DNA of 21,887 bases, from NCBI GenBank assembly GCA_900546345.1, contig URCI01000053.1, positions 1 to 21,887 of the forward strand, given 5' to 3'. The DNA is from an uncultured Prevotella sp. Lineage in GTDB: Bacteria > Bacteroidota > Bacteroidia > Bacteroidales > Bacteroidaceae. The notes under the pieces are model-generated. The model was given only the letters and a program-made list of their open reading frames with translations. It ran no database searches and was not told where the DNA came from. The position numbers and the translations under genes were made by a program. Below are positions 1 through 6,673 of this stretch, in pieces (the stretch's first letter is position 1; every line of letters starts with the position of its first letter).

Positions 1-1
1 A

Positions 2-302
2 GAATGCTATATGTTATTTTTCTTAAAAATGTTGCATGAAAATTTGCTGATTACAGGAGGTAGGTAAGTCAGAAGAGCTAATTAAGGACTATCTCAGAAG
101 AAAGTACAATGCCAAGACCACATCATCTATTTCAGGTAAAACCGACTATGTATTTTTTGGGAAAATAGAGAAAAATGAAGATCTGAGCAAAGGTAAGTAT
201 CAAAAGATACAGGAGATGAAGAAAAATCCTGCCTGCAAACTAAAAGTTTTGCACCAAGAAGATGTTGACAAAATGTTAGAAGCAGAGAAAAAAATATGGT
301 AG
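2..302 (+). pseudogene. Frameshifted or partial BRCT-domain protein fragment
   Basis: Reading 51-302 gives about 83 residues ending at TAG, with no start codon. The pattern SEELIKDYLRRKYNAK, then SISGKTDYVFFG, then SKGKYQKIQEM and LKVLHQEDVDKML fits a bacterial BRCT domain (the conserved K-T-D-Y-V core and the helix after SKG-K). The expected N-terminal strand (NLLITG) is present, but in the +1-shifted frame at about 38-57, and the two frames join near the GGAGG run at 56-60 if one base is removed. BRCT domains bind phosphopeptides or DNA ends in repair proteins such as NAD-dependent ligase and some exonucleases. I infer a decayed or truncated gene entering from the left edge. A sequencing error, or a domain too short to be certain, are the alternatives. 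Confidence 0.45.
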
Positions 303-306
303 TATT

Positions 307-406
307 TTTGGTTGCTCTGACAAAAACTTGTATTCAAACCTCGATAATTTGAGTCATTGATAAGCGGAGCGACCAAATATAACAGCGAAAGCCATTGTTG
401 CTCTGA
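307..406. other. Two mutually exclusive hairpins downstream of the mob gene
   Basis: The 10-mer GTTGCTCTGA occurs at 311-320 and again at 397-406. Between them, 366-377 (GGAGCGACCAAA) is complementary to both copies. It can pair 367-377 with 307-317 (11 bp, one G-U), or 366-373 with 397-404 (8 bp, two G-U). This is the geometry of an attenuator or a small regulatory RNA, or of a protein-binding repeat. No coding sequence is seen in 303-486. The function is unknown. Confidence 0.35.
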
Positions 407-465
407 GGACTCGTCTCATGGTATGATGTAGAATATATCTGCAAGAAATATGGTACATAGAACAC

Positions 466-492
466 ATCTTACCCATATTACCCATCTTACCG
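466..492. repeat. Tandem 9-bp repeat, three units, overlapping the mob stop codon
   Basis: Three consecutive units read ATCTTACCC, ATATTACCC and ATCTTACCG on the plus strand (GGGTAAKAT on the minus strand). The TAA stop of the relaxase gene (487-489) lies inside the third unit. Related tandem units occur at 3047-3064 and 4924-4950 and a single degenerate unit at 3940-3948. Confidence 0.6.
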
Positions 493-1938
493 CCCTCTCT
501 GCCGCTTCTTTCCGCCCGGTCGCATCATGGCTACTGAGCGGGCGATGCAGCGACGCCACCACTGCTCATCGTCCTCGTCCTTGTCACGACCCCAGCCTTG
601 GTTATTGACGGTGCTGCCACCATTGGACTCGGCGTAGGCAGTGGCCTCACGGATGCAGTTGAGGGAGAGAAGCAGGGCACAGTTGATGACACCAGCGGCA
701 TTGTCGGTGAGGTGGGTGAAACCGGACTCGTCGAGGATACGACGCTGCTGTTCGGTGAGGGTCGGACGGACCGGCTCCCAGGACGAAGCCACCATGTCGT
801 TATAGGTTGCCAACAGGTTCTTCTGCAACTCGGTGGTCTGATGGTTGAAGTCGGTACCGAGATGTTCACGGATCTCGGCATGTTCCTGCTTCAATGCGGC
901 GAGACGCGCACGGGCGGCAAGGATGGTACGCTCGGCATCCTCCAGCATCTGCTGGCGGAGAGCTAACTTCTCCTTGACAACTTCCATCTCACTGCGCAAA
1001 GCAGCCATTCGACTTGCCAAGGCAGCGTTGTCACAGCCGTCCTGACCGAACTGCCGGGCTATCTGGTCAATCTCATCCTGAATGGCCTGACGACGCTCAT
1101 TGAGGTGAGCTATCATCGTTGAGATACCCTTCAGTTTGATTTCTGCACGGCGGATCTGTCTGAGCAAGCCCTGACGGGTTGTCTCCAGCTCACAGACCTC
1201 GGACACCAGTTCACGCTTGTACTCTTCGGTGGAACGGTGACGCGCTCCGGTCTCAGCCATATTACTGCCACGCTCCAATCCCCATTTCTTGTTGACCTGT
1301 TCAAGGAGGTCTGAGTGTAGGGCGGTCATATTAGCAGACTCGGCCTCACGACCATCACCAAAGACGGACTTCCATGATATTCGATTACGGGTAGCATCTA
1401 CCGGCACCATCGTACAATGGATGTGTGGGTTCTTTTCGTCGAGGTGGACATAGAAGCTGATGATGTTCTCCTCACCATATCGCCTGGCCATGAAGCTGTA
1501 CACGTCAAGTGCCCAGTTCTCGATGTCCTTACAACGAGTGATGCCACTGTTGTCAGCCCCTTTCGTCAAATCTACCTTCTGATTGCCAAAGGCCAGCTCA
1601 TGCATGCGCTCGCGGTTGCCTCCAAAGATGAACTTGGCGATGGTACGGTACTTCCGTTTGCCATCACCATTGCTGTTGGGGTCCTTGATGCCTCGGCCAG
1701 CAAGGTTCTCAGCCATCTTCTGAGCAATACTCTTGGAGGTGTCGATGGGCTGCACGACGCCGCCACGGACAACTTCAAAATTGAGCTTTGCCCGTGTGGG
1801 GTCGTAGTTGGCGAGGCTGTCACCTGCCTTCCTCCGCCAGTGCTGCGCCGTCCAGTTGCGCTGTTGTTCGTCGCTTTCTCTTTGACTGACACCGCCCGTC
1901 TCGGAGCGCATATCCATGACTTGTTTGCGTCCTGCCAT
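487..1938 (-). CDS. MobV-family relaxase (plasmid recombination / mobilization protein)
   Basis: Relaxases of the MobV (Pre/Mob) family nick one strand at oriT and carry it into the recipient during mobilization by a co-resident conjugation system. The family motif is clear: HLDEKNPHIH at residues 165-174, the metal-binding H-x-D-E...P-H-x-H. An N-terminal N-Y-D-x-x-R...N patch (44-53) resembles family motif I. Residues about 235-370 are a long heptad-rich coiled coil, and the tail is basic (KKRQRGR). At 483 residues it has normal length. The start used is the first ATG, and the hairpin-rich stretch just upstream (1971-2150) is where MobV origins usually lie. It is the last gene of a minus-strand cluster and probably makes the element mobilizable but not self-transmissible, since no coupling protein or type IV secretion gene is in view. 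Confidence 0.93.
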   Translation of the reverse strand: MAGRKQVMDMRSETGGVSQRESDEQQRNWTAQHWRRKAGDSLANYDPTRAKLNFEVVRGGVVQPIDTSKSIAQKMAENLAGRGIKDPNSNGDGKRKYRTIAKFIFGGNRERMHELAFGNQKVDLTKGADNSGITRCKDIENWALDVYSFMARRYGEENIISFYVHLDEKNPHIHCTMVPVDATRNRISWKSVFGDGREAESANMTALHSDLLEQVNKKWGLERGSNMAETGARHRSTEEYKRELVSEVCELETTRQGLLRQIRRAEIKLKGISTMIAHLNERRQAIQDEIDQIARQFGQDGCDNAALASRMAALRSEMEVVKEKLALRQQMLEDAERTILAARARLAALKQEHAEIREHLGTDFNHQTTELQKNLLATYNDMVASSWEPVRPTLTEQQRRILDESGFTHLTDNAAGVINCALLLSLNCIREATAYAESNGGSTVNNQGWGRDKDEDDEQWWRRCIARSVAMMRPGGKKRQRGR

Positions 1939-1952
1939 ATCTCTTTTATTTA

Positions 1953-1960
1953 CAAATTTA
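1953..1960 (-). promoter_or_regulatory. Possible -7 box upstream of the relaxase gene
   Basis: On the minus strand the sequence reads TAAATTTG, matching the Bacteroidetes TAnnTTTG -7 consensus, just before the relaxase ATG. I see no good -33 TTTG at the proper spacing, so this is weak. Confidence 0.3.
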
Positions 1961-1970
1961 ATTCGTATTT

Positions 1971-2150
1971 TGCCCGAGCTTGCTCCCCGTAGGAACTCCT
2001 TTGGAGGGGCATGAAAGCCGTTAATGTAAGTTAACGGTAATTAGGCTTACCGATTTGGAAAATCGTGCCTAAGCAGTAGGTGGAACTAAACCGGTGGAGA
2101 AAGGCAAGCAAGCTCGCCCGGTTTAAAAAATACTTGACACGTAGTGCGTC
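1971..2150. other. Candidate oriT: cluster of inverted repeats upstream of the mob gene
   Basis: The non-coding stretch before the relaxase contains several perfect inverted repeats: CCGTTAA/TTAACGG (2018-2024/2031-2037); TTAGGC/GCCTAA (2041-2046/2067-2072) enclosing CGATTT/AAATCG (2051-2056/2060-2065); and TAAACCGG/CCGGTTTA (2087-2094/2118-2125). A long-range pair CGAGCTTGC/GCAAGCTCG links 1975-1983 and 2108-2116. MobV relaxases act on hairpin-containing origins directly upstream of mob. The 7-mer TAGTGCG at 2142-2148 loosely recalls the nick region of the pMV158 group, but that resemblance is from memory and weak. The rest of the gap (2151-2208) shows nothing I can name. Confidence 0.5.
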
Positions 2151-2208
2151 GTTTCCTGAAAGGAGTGAATGGAACAGATGGAAGATTTGGAGCATTGTGA
2201 ATATGGAA

Positions 2209-2562
2209 TTATAGGAGTAGATGTTTATGGGACTTCTTGGCTAAAGAGAACACGTAGGTGTTGCCTTTGCGCTGACGTGAGATAACCGAGAGGCCAGTCA
2301 ACTCGTCGAGGAACTGCTGCACGGTATGACGATCCCAGTTCCACTCCTCAGCCAAACGCATGTAAGAGGCAGAGAACGGCAGGACATGAATCTGCTCGCC
2401 TTGCTCGTTGTGCACGGGTACACCCTTGCCGATAGACTCCATGAGCCATACAAAGGCATCATAGCGTGAGAGACGATGGCGATCTTTGGTTCGGAGACAG
2501 TTGATAAGTTCATGGCCGATGGCCATCCAGTTGACAGTTGGTTTGTTCTTCTTTTGTTTCAT
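2209..2562 (-). CDS. Small protein with a winged-helix-like C-terminal half
   Basis: This 117-residue protein has a basic N-terminus (MKQKKNKPTV). Its C-terminal half, from FSASYMRLAEEWNWDRHTVQ to the end, reads as a helix-turn-helix followed by a wing-like strand pair (LSVISRQRKG then NTYVFSLA). The layout resembles wHTH modules of replication or mobilization accessory proteins: a residue pattern of sequential helices, then 'L-x-x-x-G-x-I-x-x-x'-type strands. It lies 12 bp downstream of the membrane-protein gene, so it is probably co-transcribed with it, and ahead of the candidate oriT and relaxase. I infer a DNA-binding accessory protein for mobilization or element control. No specific family is recognised. 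Confidence 0.7.
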   Translation of the reverse strand: MKQKKNKPTVNWMAIGHELINCLRTKDRHRLSRYDAFVWLMESIGKGVPVHNEQGEQIHVLPFSASYMRLAEEWNWDRHTVQQFLDELTGLSVISRQRKGNTYVFSLAKKSHKHLLL

Positions 2563-2574
2563 CGTTGTAGTCGT

Positions 2575-3036
2575 TTATTGGGTGACAATCTGAGCAGGAG
2601 TATTCGGTTCCGTGGGGTTATCCTGAGGAATATCGGGAAAGCAGGAAGCGGTGATCAGCATCACGGCCAACGTATAGGCGATTGGGAACATGCCGGGCAC
2701 AAAGCCGATGGGAACAGCGATAGAGAAAATGGCAAGGAACATCTGGGTAGAGGAGCGGATGAACAGCAACAGCAGCGTGTTGCGTTTGACGGCTATCGCA
2801 AAGAACGCATAGAGCGAAGAGACAGCCAGTCCAAACGTCACGGGGAAAACCAAAGAGTAGGCCAAATGGAAGACAAGGATGACGATGGCCAACAGACTCG
2901 CGGCAAAGTTCTGACGCTTCTCAGAGCGGGACAGATACTGACGAACGGCCGTGAGACGACCCTTGCGGACGAGCAAAAGGGAAATGACCAACGGCAGGAG
3001 CGAAATGAGTAATATGAAGAGTATTTTTGCGGTCAT
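2575..3036 (-). CDS. Small integral membrane protein of unknown function
   Basis: The 153 residues contain about four hydrophobic segments: roughly 4-23, 46-70, 72-92 and 100-130, separated by basic stretches (RKGRLTAVRQYLSRSEKRQN). The tail is polar and proline-rich (PQDNPTEPNTPAQ). No catalytic or transport motif is visible. It sits mid-cluster on the minus strand, with a 44-bp gap upstream carrying the 9-bp tandem repeat and 12 bp before the next gene. It could be a membrane component of mobilization or an exclusion or defence cargo protein, but the sequence does not decide. The start is the ATG after the repeat, because no other in-frame Met gives a complete first helix. Confidence 0.7.
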   Translation of the reverse strand: MTAKILFILLISLLPLVISLLLVRKGRLTAVRQYLSRSEKRQNFAASLLAIVILVFHLAYSLVFPVTFGLAVSSLYAFFAIAVKRNTLLLLFIRSSTQMFLAIFSIAVPIGFVPGMFPIAYTLAVMLITASCFPDIPQDNPTEPNTPAQIVTQ

Positions 3037-3046
3037 GATTTTCTAT

Positions 3047-3064
3047 GAGTAATATGGGTAATAC
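3047..3064. repeat. Tandem 9-bp repeat in the gap before the membrane-protein gene
   Basis: Two units, GAGTAATAT and GGGTAATAC (plus strand), lie just upstream of the minus-strand start codon at 3036. A further GAGTAATAT is at 3007-3015, inside the start of the gene. Same unit family as 466-492 and 4924-4950. Confidence 0.55.
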
Positions 3065-3080
3065 ATAAGGGTTACTGTTA

Positions 3081-3467
3081 TTAACGGTCACTACCGACAT
3101 AGAGGTAGTAAGACGAGTTGGAGATTTTCAGCGTCAGCGACTTCAGCGTTGCACGACGCACAATCCACTCGACATCCCGGGGTGAGGGCTTGCAGCTGCT
3201 CATGCGCTCAGCAAAAGCTTTGTCCCGGCGGCTGATCTTCTGGATGATCTTATCCATGTCGCCCTCATAGATGTTCCATACTGCCCGGCGGACATGGTTC
3301 TTGGGCTTGCCGGAAAGCATGACACGGAGCACATAGCAGGAGGAGCGCACGAGGCGGCTGCCTTCCTGCACCATATAGTCGTGCTTGGCGTAGGGCACTA
3401 CGGCACGATAGGTGTCACCATTGGTATTGATGACATCGGCGATGGAATATAGCAACTCAGGTTTCAT
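3081..3467 (-). CDS. Unknown 128-residue protein, translationally coupled to the gene before it
   Basis: Not recognised. The protein is basic, with many Arg and Lys residues (VRRAVWNIYEG, IQKISRRDKAFAERM, WIVRRATLKSLT), and predicted mixed alpha/beta. Its first codons overlap the end of the upstream gene by 11 bp (3457-3467), a sign of coupled translation and joint function. The basic character would suit binding to nucleic acid, but no fold can be named. The start is the ATG within the overlap. Confidence 0.7.
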   Translation of the reverse strand: MKPELLYSIADVINTNGDTYRAVVPYAKHDYMVQEGSRLVRSSCYVLRVMLSGKPKNHVRRAVWNIYEGDMDKIIQKISRRDKAFAERMSSCKPSPRDVEWIVRRATLKSLTLKISNSSYYLYVGSDR

Positions 3468-3921
3468 AGCTCATCTTGCAAAATACGGAAAACAGTTCCT
3501 GACTGGTCATGGCCTCGATGAAGTCGAAGGACAGCGTGTGAGCAAGGAGATCGCTGTCGAGCTCCTCTGCGAAGACATCCACGGAGTCGTAGATGGTGAC
3601 GGCAACACTGTCCACAAAGCCGTCGGCAGCAGTGAGCAGGTTGATCTTGAACATGCTCTTGCCAAGCTTCGGACTGGCAAAGAAGCAACAGTGGAGGATG
3701 CGCGGCTCGGACTTCTTCGTGCCGTGGTAGAGAAGCAGCAGGACGAGGTCGTCGTCAATCATGTCCATCACCGCTCCGATGGGGAAACGCTCTTCAAGGT
3801 TGAAATACAGTACCGCTGAGTCTTCAGCGATGTCAGGTTCTACACACTGCTTGCTGTCAATGAGCTTGGGCAGCATCAATGGCATGAGAGCCATGAACTT
3901 GTTTACTTCCTTTACAATCAT
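3457..3921 (-). CDS. Unknown acidic 154-residue protein
   Basis: Not recognised. The protein is acidic and rich in hydrophobic strand-like segments (DSAVLYFNLEERFPIGAVMDMIDDDLVLLLLYHG, split here by motif: DDDLVLLLLYHG near residues 56-67). It has no signal peptide or clear membrane span. It overlaps the basic downstream protein by 11 bp and follows the lipoprotein gene after 12 bp. An acidic plus a basic protein from overlapping genes suggests a complex, possibly a partner or inhibitor pair. That is inference only. Confidence 0.7.
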   Translation of the reverse strand: MIVKEVNKFMALMPLMLPKLIDSKQCVEPDIAEDSAVLYFNLEERFPIGAVMDMIDDDLVLLLLYHGTKKSEPRILHCCFFASPKLGKSMFKINLLTAADGFVDSVAVTIYDSVDVFAEELDSDLLAHTLSFDFIEAMTSQELFSVFCKMSYET

Positions 3922-3933
3922 AACATTTTGGGA

Positions 3934-5031
3934 TTAGATGGATAATACATATATCTTTAGCAACTGCTGTGGCAGCAGGTAGTTCAATGCTTTGAGGTTG
4001 ATGTCGAAGGTGTCGGCGAACCGACGCGATTTCGGCAGCTGGGTGACGATATACTCAAACCGGCTGCGCTCCTGGGGCGTCATAGTGGCCAGCAGGAACG
4101 GGTCGATGCTGACAAAGGGCTGGATGATCATCCAGAGGTAGGCATTGCCCTGTGACTTGCCTTTCATCTCCAGGCGGTTGATGTTCTCGACGCACTCGGC
4201 AGAGTTCTGCAACAGCCGACGCACGGTACGCATGGACATATAGACGACGGCATCCTTGGACGGGATGCGACCCTCGCGAGAGGCGATGAAGATGTTGCGG
4301 CAGATGGCCTCGGTGTTCTGACTGATGTCGGCCAACGGCTCGTCGTCCATCTCATAGAGGTGACGAAGAAAGGTGCGGAACATGTAATCTTCCTCGCGGA
4401 TGAAGCGCAGCATGTCGTCACGGCTGTTGATGCCCTGGCGGAGGGTGGTAGCCAGGAAGAAGCGGTAACGTTTAAGGATGGAAGCTTTGTCACAGACGCT
4501 GGTGCCGGTGCTGTCGAGGGAGGCGAAGAAGGGAGTGGCAGCATGAACGGCTTCGGCCAGTTCCTTGTCATCTTTATATGCACTGGTCTGCTCCTTGATG
4601 GAGAGGACATCATCGTAGCCATAGCGCCAGGTCTCGGAGAGACGGAGCAGCTCCTTGCGGATGGAGTCATGGATAAGGAGGTAGTCGTTGGCCTCATTGT
4701 GGTACTTGATGAAAGCTGAGTCGCCAACGAGGAACTTGTAAACGGTATCGTTTACTTCCTTCCATTCCTTCAACGACGCGGCGAATTCCTTGGTGCTGCT
4801 GGTCTTGGTAGCCTTCAACTTGCTGAGGAAACCGCGGTAGGTTTCGACGGCGCTGCGACTGGTGTCGAACTGGTATTTGTCAGGTTTATTACAAGCTGAC
4901 AAAAGGACGACTATCGTCAATACGGGTAATATGGGTAATACGGTAAATATGGTATTGATAACTTGCCGGTACGCTGTCCGTTCCGACTGATAATGATAGT
5001 GTTGCAGGCTCAATTTTCCGGTTATTGCCAT
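3934..5031 (-). CDS. Predicted lipoprotein, unknown function
   Basis: The protein has 365 residues. The N-terminus carries a hydrophobic stretch (about 24-46) ending in the lipobox LSAC (44-47), so Cys47 should be lipidated and the protein anchored on the periplasmic or outer-membrane side. The remainder is mostly helical and charged, with no motif I recognise. Unusually, about 23 residues precede the hydrophobic core, and part of the core (VLPILPVLT, 31-39) is encoded by the 9-bp tandem repeat found elsewhere in this cluster. Repeat expansion may have lengthened the signal segment, or the true start may be internal. It heads the minus-strand cluster running to the relaxase. The last codons overlap a degenerate unit of the repeat. 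Confidence 0.75.
   Translation of the reverse strand: MAITGKLSLQHYHYQSERTAYRQVINTIFTVLPILPVLTIVVLLSACNKPDKYQFDTSRSAVETYRGFLSKLKATKTSSTKEFAASLKEWKEVNDTVYKFLVGDSAFIKYHNEANDYLLIHDSIRKELLRLSETWRYGYDDVLSIKEQTSAYKDDKELAEAVHAATPFFASLDSTGTSVCDKASILKRYRFFLATTLRQGINSRDDMLRFIREEDYMFRTFLRHLYEMDDEPLADISQNTEAICRNIFIASREGRIPSKDAVVYMSMRTVRRLLQNSAECVENINRLEMKGKSQGNAYLWMIIQPFVSIDPFLLATMTPQERSRFEYIVTQLPKSRRFADTFDINLKALNYLLPQQLLKIYVLSI
4924..4950. repeat. Tandem 9-bp repeat inside the lipoprotein signal segment
   Basis: Units GGGTAATAT, GGGTAATAC and GGTAAATAT follow one another on the plus strand. On the minus strand they encode V/I-L-P/T triplets of the lipoprotein's hydrophobic N-terminus. Because the unit is nine bases, copy changes would keep the reading frame. 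Confidence 0.55.
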
Positions 5032-5061
5032 TGTTGATATGAGTTTGGTGAGATACTACAA

Positions 5062-5069
5062 CAAAGATA
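5062..5069 (-). promoter_or_regulatory. Probable -7 box of the lipoprotein-led cluster
   Basis: The minus strand reads TATCTTTG (TAnnTTTG), about 31 bp before the lipoprotein ATG. A TTTG at 5082-5085 is too close (12 bp) to be a standard -33, so only the -7 box is supported. Confidence 0.45.
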
Positions 5070-5225
5070 ATAAATTCTTCTCAAAATAGTGCGCTTTACG
5101 CTCAATATGCAACTTGTTGGTTCTGTAAAACACGAAAATAGAACCAAACACATGGATTTTGGTACTAAATTCGTAATATTTTGATAATAATAGGACTTAC
5201 CTGCAGATAAGTGGGAATTTTTTAT

Positions 5226-5233
5226 TATCTTTG
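5226..5233 (+). promoter_or_regulatory. Probable -7 box of the recombinase-like gene
   Basis: TATCTTTG matches TAnnTTTG and lies 20 bp before the ATG at 5254, giving a very short leader. The -33 position has no clear TTTG. It is arranged back to back with the promoter at 5062-5069, leaving about 150 bp of AT-rich sequence between them where a regulator could bind. Confidence 0.5.
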
Positions 5234-5253
5234 TAAATAAATCACAGAGAAAT

Positions 5254-5856
5254 ATGAAACATATCGGATATATCGGTAATGCTCATATTAATGAGCACGA
5301 CGAGAGTGTTTTCCAGCAGATGAGAGAACACGGGTGCGAGACGCTTTATACGGAAAACAGCAGGGGACGGAAACGGCCGCAATGGGAGGCGTTCATCAAC
5401 GATCTCCATGAGGGCGACTGCGCGGTGCTGCTTTCCTTCGACAACGCCTTCTTCAACTTCCACGATATGATATTCTTTGTGAAGTTCTGCCGCAAGACGG
5501 GCATCCGGATTGTCTCCATCGGCGACGGACTGGACACCCATGACGAGCTGTTCCCTGAGTCGAAGACGGTCAACACGCTGGACCTGGTGTGCCGGGTGTT
5601 CAGCAAGCGCGACCGTAACGCCCACGACGACTTAGAGGCGGAACTATACTCGAATACTTACAGTGACCGTAAGCTGAAACGGTACAAGCTGGTCATCAAC
5701 ATGTACAAGGCCGGATATGGCATCAAGGAGATAATGGAACGTACCGGCTACCGTAGCAAGAGCAACCTGTACCGCATTCTCCACCTGTACGATGTCCAGA
5801 TGGAATACCCCTCAATGTCAAGAGCTGCCAATGCGGTGGCTGTGGCACGCGTATAA
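5254..5856 (+). CDS. Catalytically dead serine-recombinase (resolvase) homologue with intact HTH
   Basis: The 200 residues align end to end with small resolvases of the gamma-delta type. The N-terminal strand is IGYIGNA where active enzymes have GYxRVS, so the catalytic Ser is Ala10 and the neighbouring Arg is Gly8. RPQWEAFINDLHEGD (41-55) matches the RxGL...L..GD segment, and Arg41 is probably the Arg45 equivalent. FDNAFFN (62-68) replaces LDRLxRD, losing both active-site arginines. GDGLDT (90-95) matches the DDGIST region. Residues 137-178 form the C-terminal helix-turn-helix (DRKLKRYKLVINMYKAGYG, then IKEIMERTGYRSKSNLYRIL), which looks intact. Family knowledge says strand exchange needs the Ser and arginines, so I infer a DNA-binding regulator or accessory factor rather than a recombinase. 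It is divergent from the mob cluster and immediately followed by the structured region at 5871-6547. Confidence 0.85.
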   Translation: MKHIGYIGNAHINEHDESVFQQMREHGCETLYTENSRGRKRPQWEAFINDLHEGDCAVLLSFDNAFFNFHDMIFFVKFCRKTGIRIVSIGDGLDTHDELFPESKTVNTLDLVCRVFSKRDRNAHDDLEAELYSNTYSDRKLKRYKLVINMYKAGYGIKEIMERTGYRSKSNLYRILHLYDVQMEYPSMSRAANAVAVARV

Positions 5857-5870
5857 TAATAAGGAGTCAT

Positions 5871-6547
5871 ACTTTTCCCTTAGTTTAGACTAACGAAGAT
5901 TTGGAAAGCTTTCGGGAAAGGGTGGGACAAAGCGGACGGCGGCTACAGTGACGGCATAGAATTGTCTTCCCCGTCAAGAAAGCGCAAGTGGAGACCGGCA
6001 ACGTCGGGCTGCGGTTGCGCCTTGACAGGGAAGTCAATTCGCCGGCACGTTCTGCGGAGCGACGAGCCTTTGCCGGATGCGTGCAGACGGTAATGGGTCG
6101 GCGGTCGGAAAAGCAGAATAGCCGTCATCCGCTTTGTGGCGTGGGCAAGGGACTCTGTGATACTTAGGCGGCGGACAACGTATCAGTCCCCATCAACGGG
6201 TGGGATTGTGAGGCACCTGCAAGACCCTTCTTCGTGGTGCCTCGCAACGGTGGGGCGAAGCGACAAGGCCAGACTTATGGGGATGCGGTTGATGACTGAA
6301 GAGGAAACGAAGCTTGCGTAGTCTTCACTCCAGTCATGGACCGGCATCAAAGAAAGGACGGGCACCGTCCCGCTGCAAGCGTTTGCCATGCGGTGTCTAT
6401 AAATGAAGTGAAGCATGATGGCGCAAATGAGAAGCCTTGCGACTCCATGCAAAACGGAATGGAAAGACACGGCATGGCAGGAAAGTCGGGAAGGGAGGGA
6501 ACAGCGGAGCTGGGATGGGGCGATAGCACAAAAAGTGAAGCCGGACT
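5871..6547 (+). ncRNA. Candidate large structured RNA, about 680 nt
   Basis: No credible ORF lies between 5857 and 6673; instead the sequence is dense with long pairings. Helices seen: 5872-5879/5914-5921; 5927-5936/6128-6137 (10 bp perfect) stacked on 5949-5955/6121-6127; 5959-5987/6015-6040 (about 26 pairs, two mismatches, a 3-nt bulge); 6042-6047/6071-6076; 6149-6153 plus 6158-6163 with 6180-6190; 6206-6217/6236-6247 (12 bp); 6282-6301/6323-6348; 6356-6361/6365-6370; 6383-6397/6466-6480 enclosing 6413-6417/6446-6450 and 6422-6426/6437-6441. Nested helices give a multibranch domain (5927-6137). Wobble pairs favour the plus strand (U-G at 5873/5920, 6209/6244, 6290/6339, 6383/6480, against one that would favour minus). 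No own promoter is clear, so it may be the 3' part of the recombinase-like transcript. I cannot match it to a known RNA class. Confidence 0.6.
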
Positions 6548-6566
6548 AACAAATTCAAGTAATATG

Positions 6567-6597
6567 TTTGATATTTCAAAGGATATGTTTATTTTTG
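6567..6597 (+). promoter_or_regulatory. Bacteroidetes-type promoter of the secreted-protein gene
   Basis: TTTG at 6567-6570, a 19-bp spacer, then TATTTTTG at 6590-6597 fit the -33/-7 consensus exactly. Transcription should start near 6604, leaving a leader of about 70 nt. This separates the gene from the structured region before it. Confidence 0.8.
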
Positions 6598-6673
6598 CAC
6601 CTATAAAGAACCAACGTATAACCAAAAGCGACAGATTTTAATTCATATTATTCACTAACTACATTATCACGTT

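Noticed and set aside
598..1992. Plus-strand ORFs opposite the relaxase gene
   Set aside because: They are shadows of the relaxase coding frame, which has clear family motifs on the minus strand.
6183..6470. 95-residue minus-strand ORF and other short ORFs within 5943-6641
   Set aside because: They lie across the long helices of the structured region, overlap each other on both strands, and have no recognisable protein pattern or promoter.
5871..6547. Group II intron, tmRNA or RNase P RNA as explanation of the structured region
   Set aside because: No domain V-like hairpin, reverse transcriptase, tag reading frame or conserved RNase P core could be seen.
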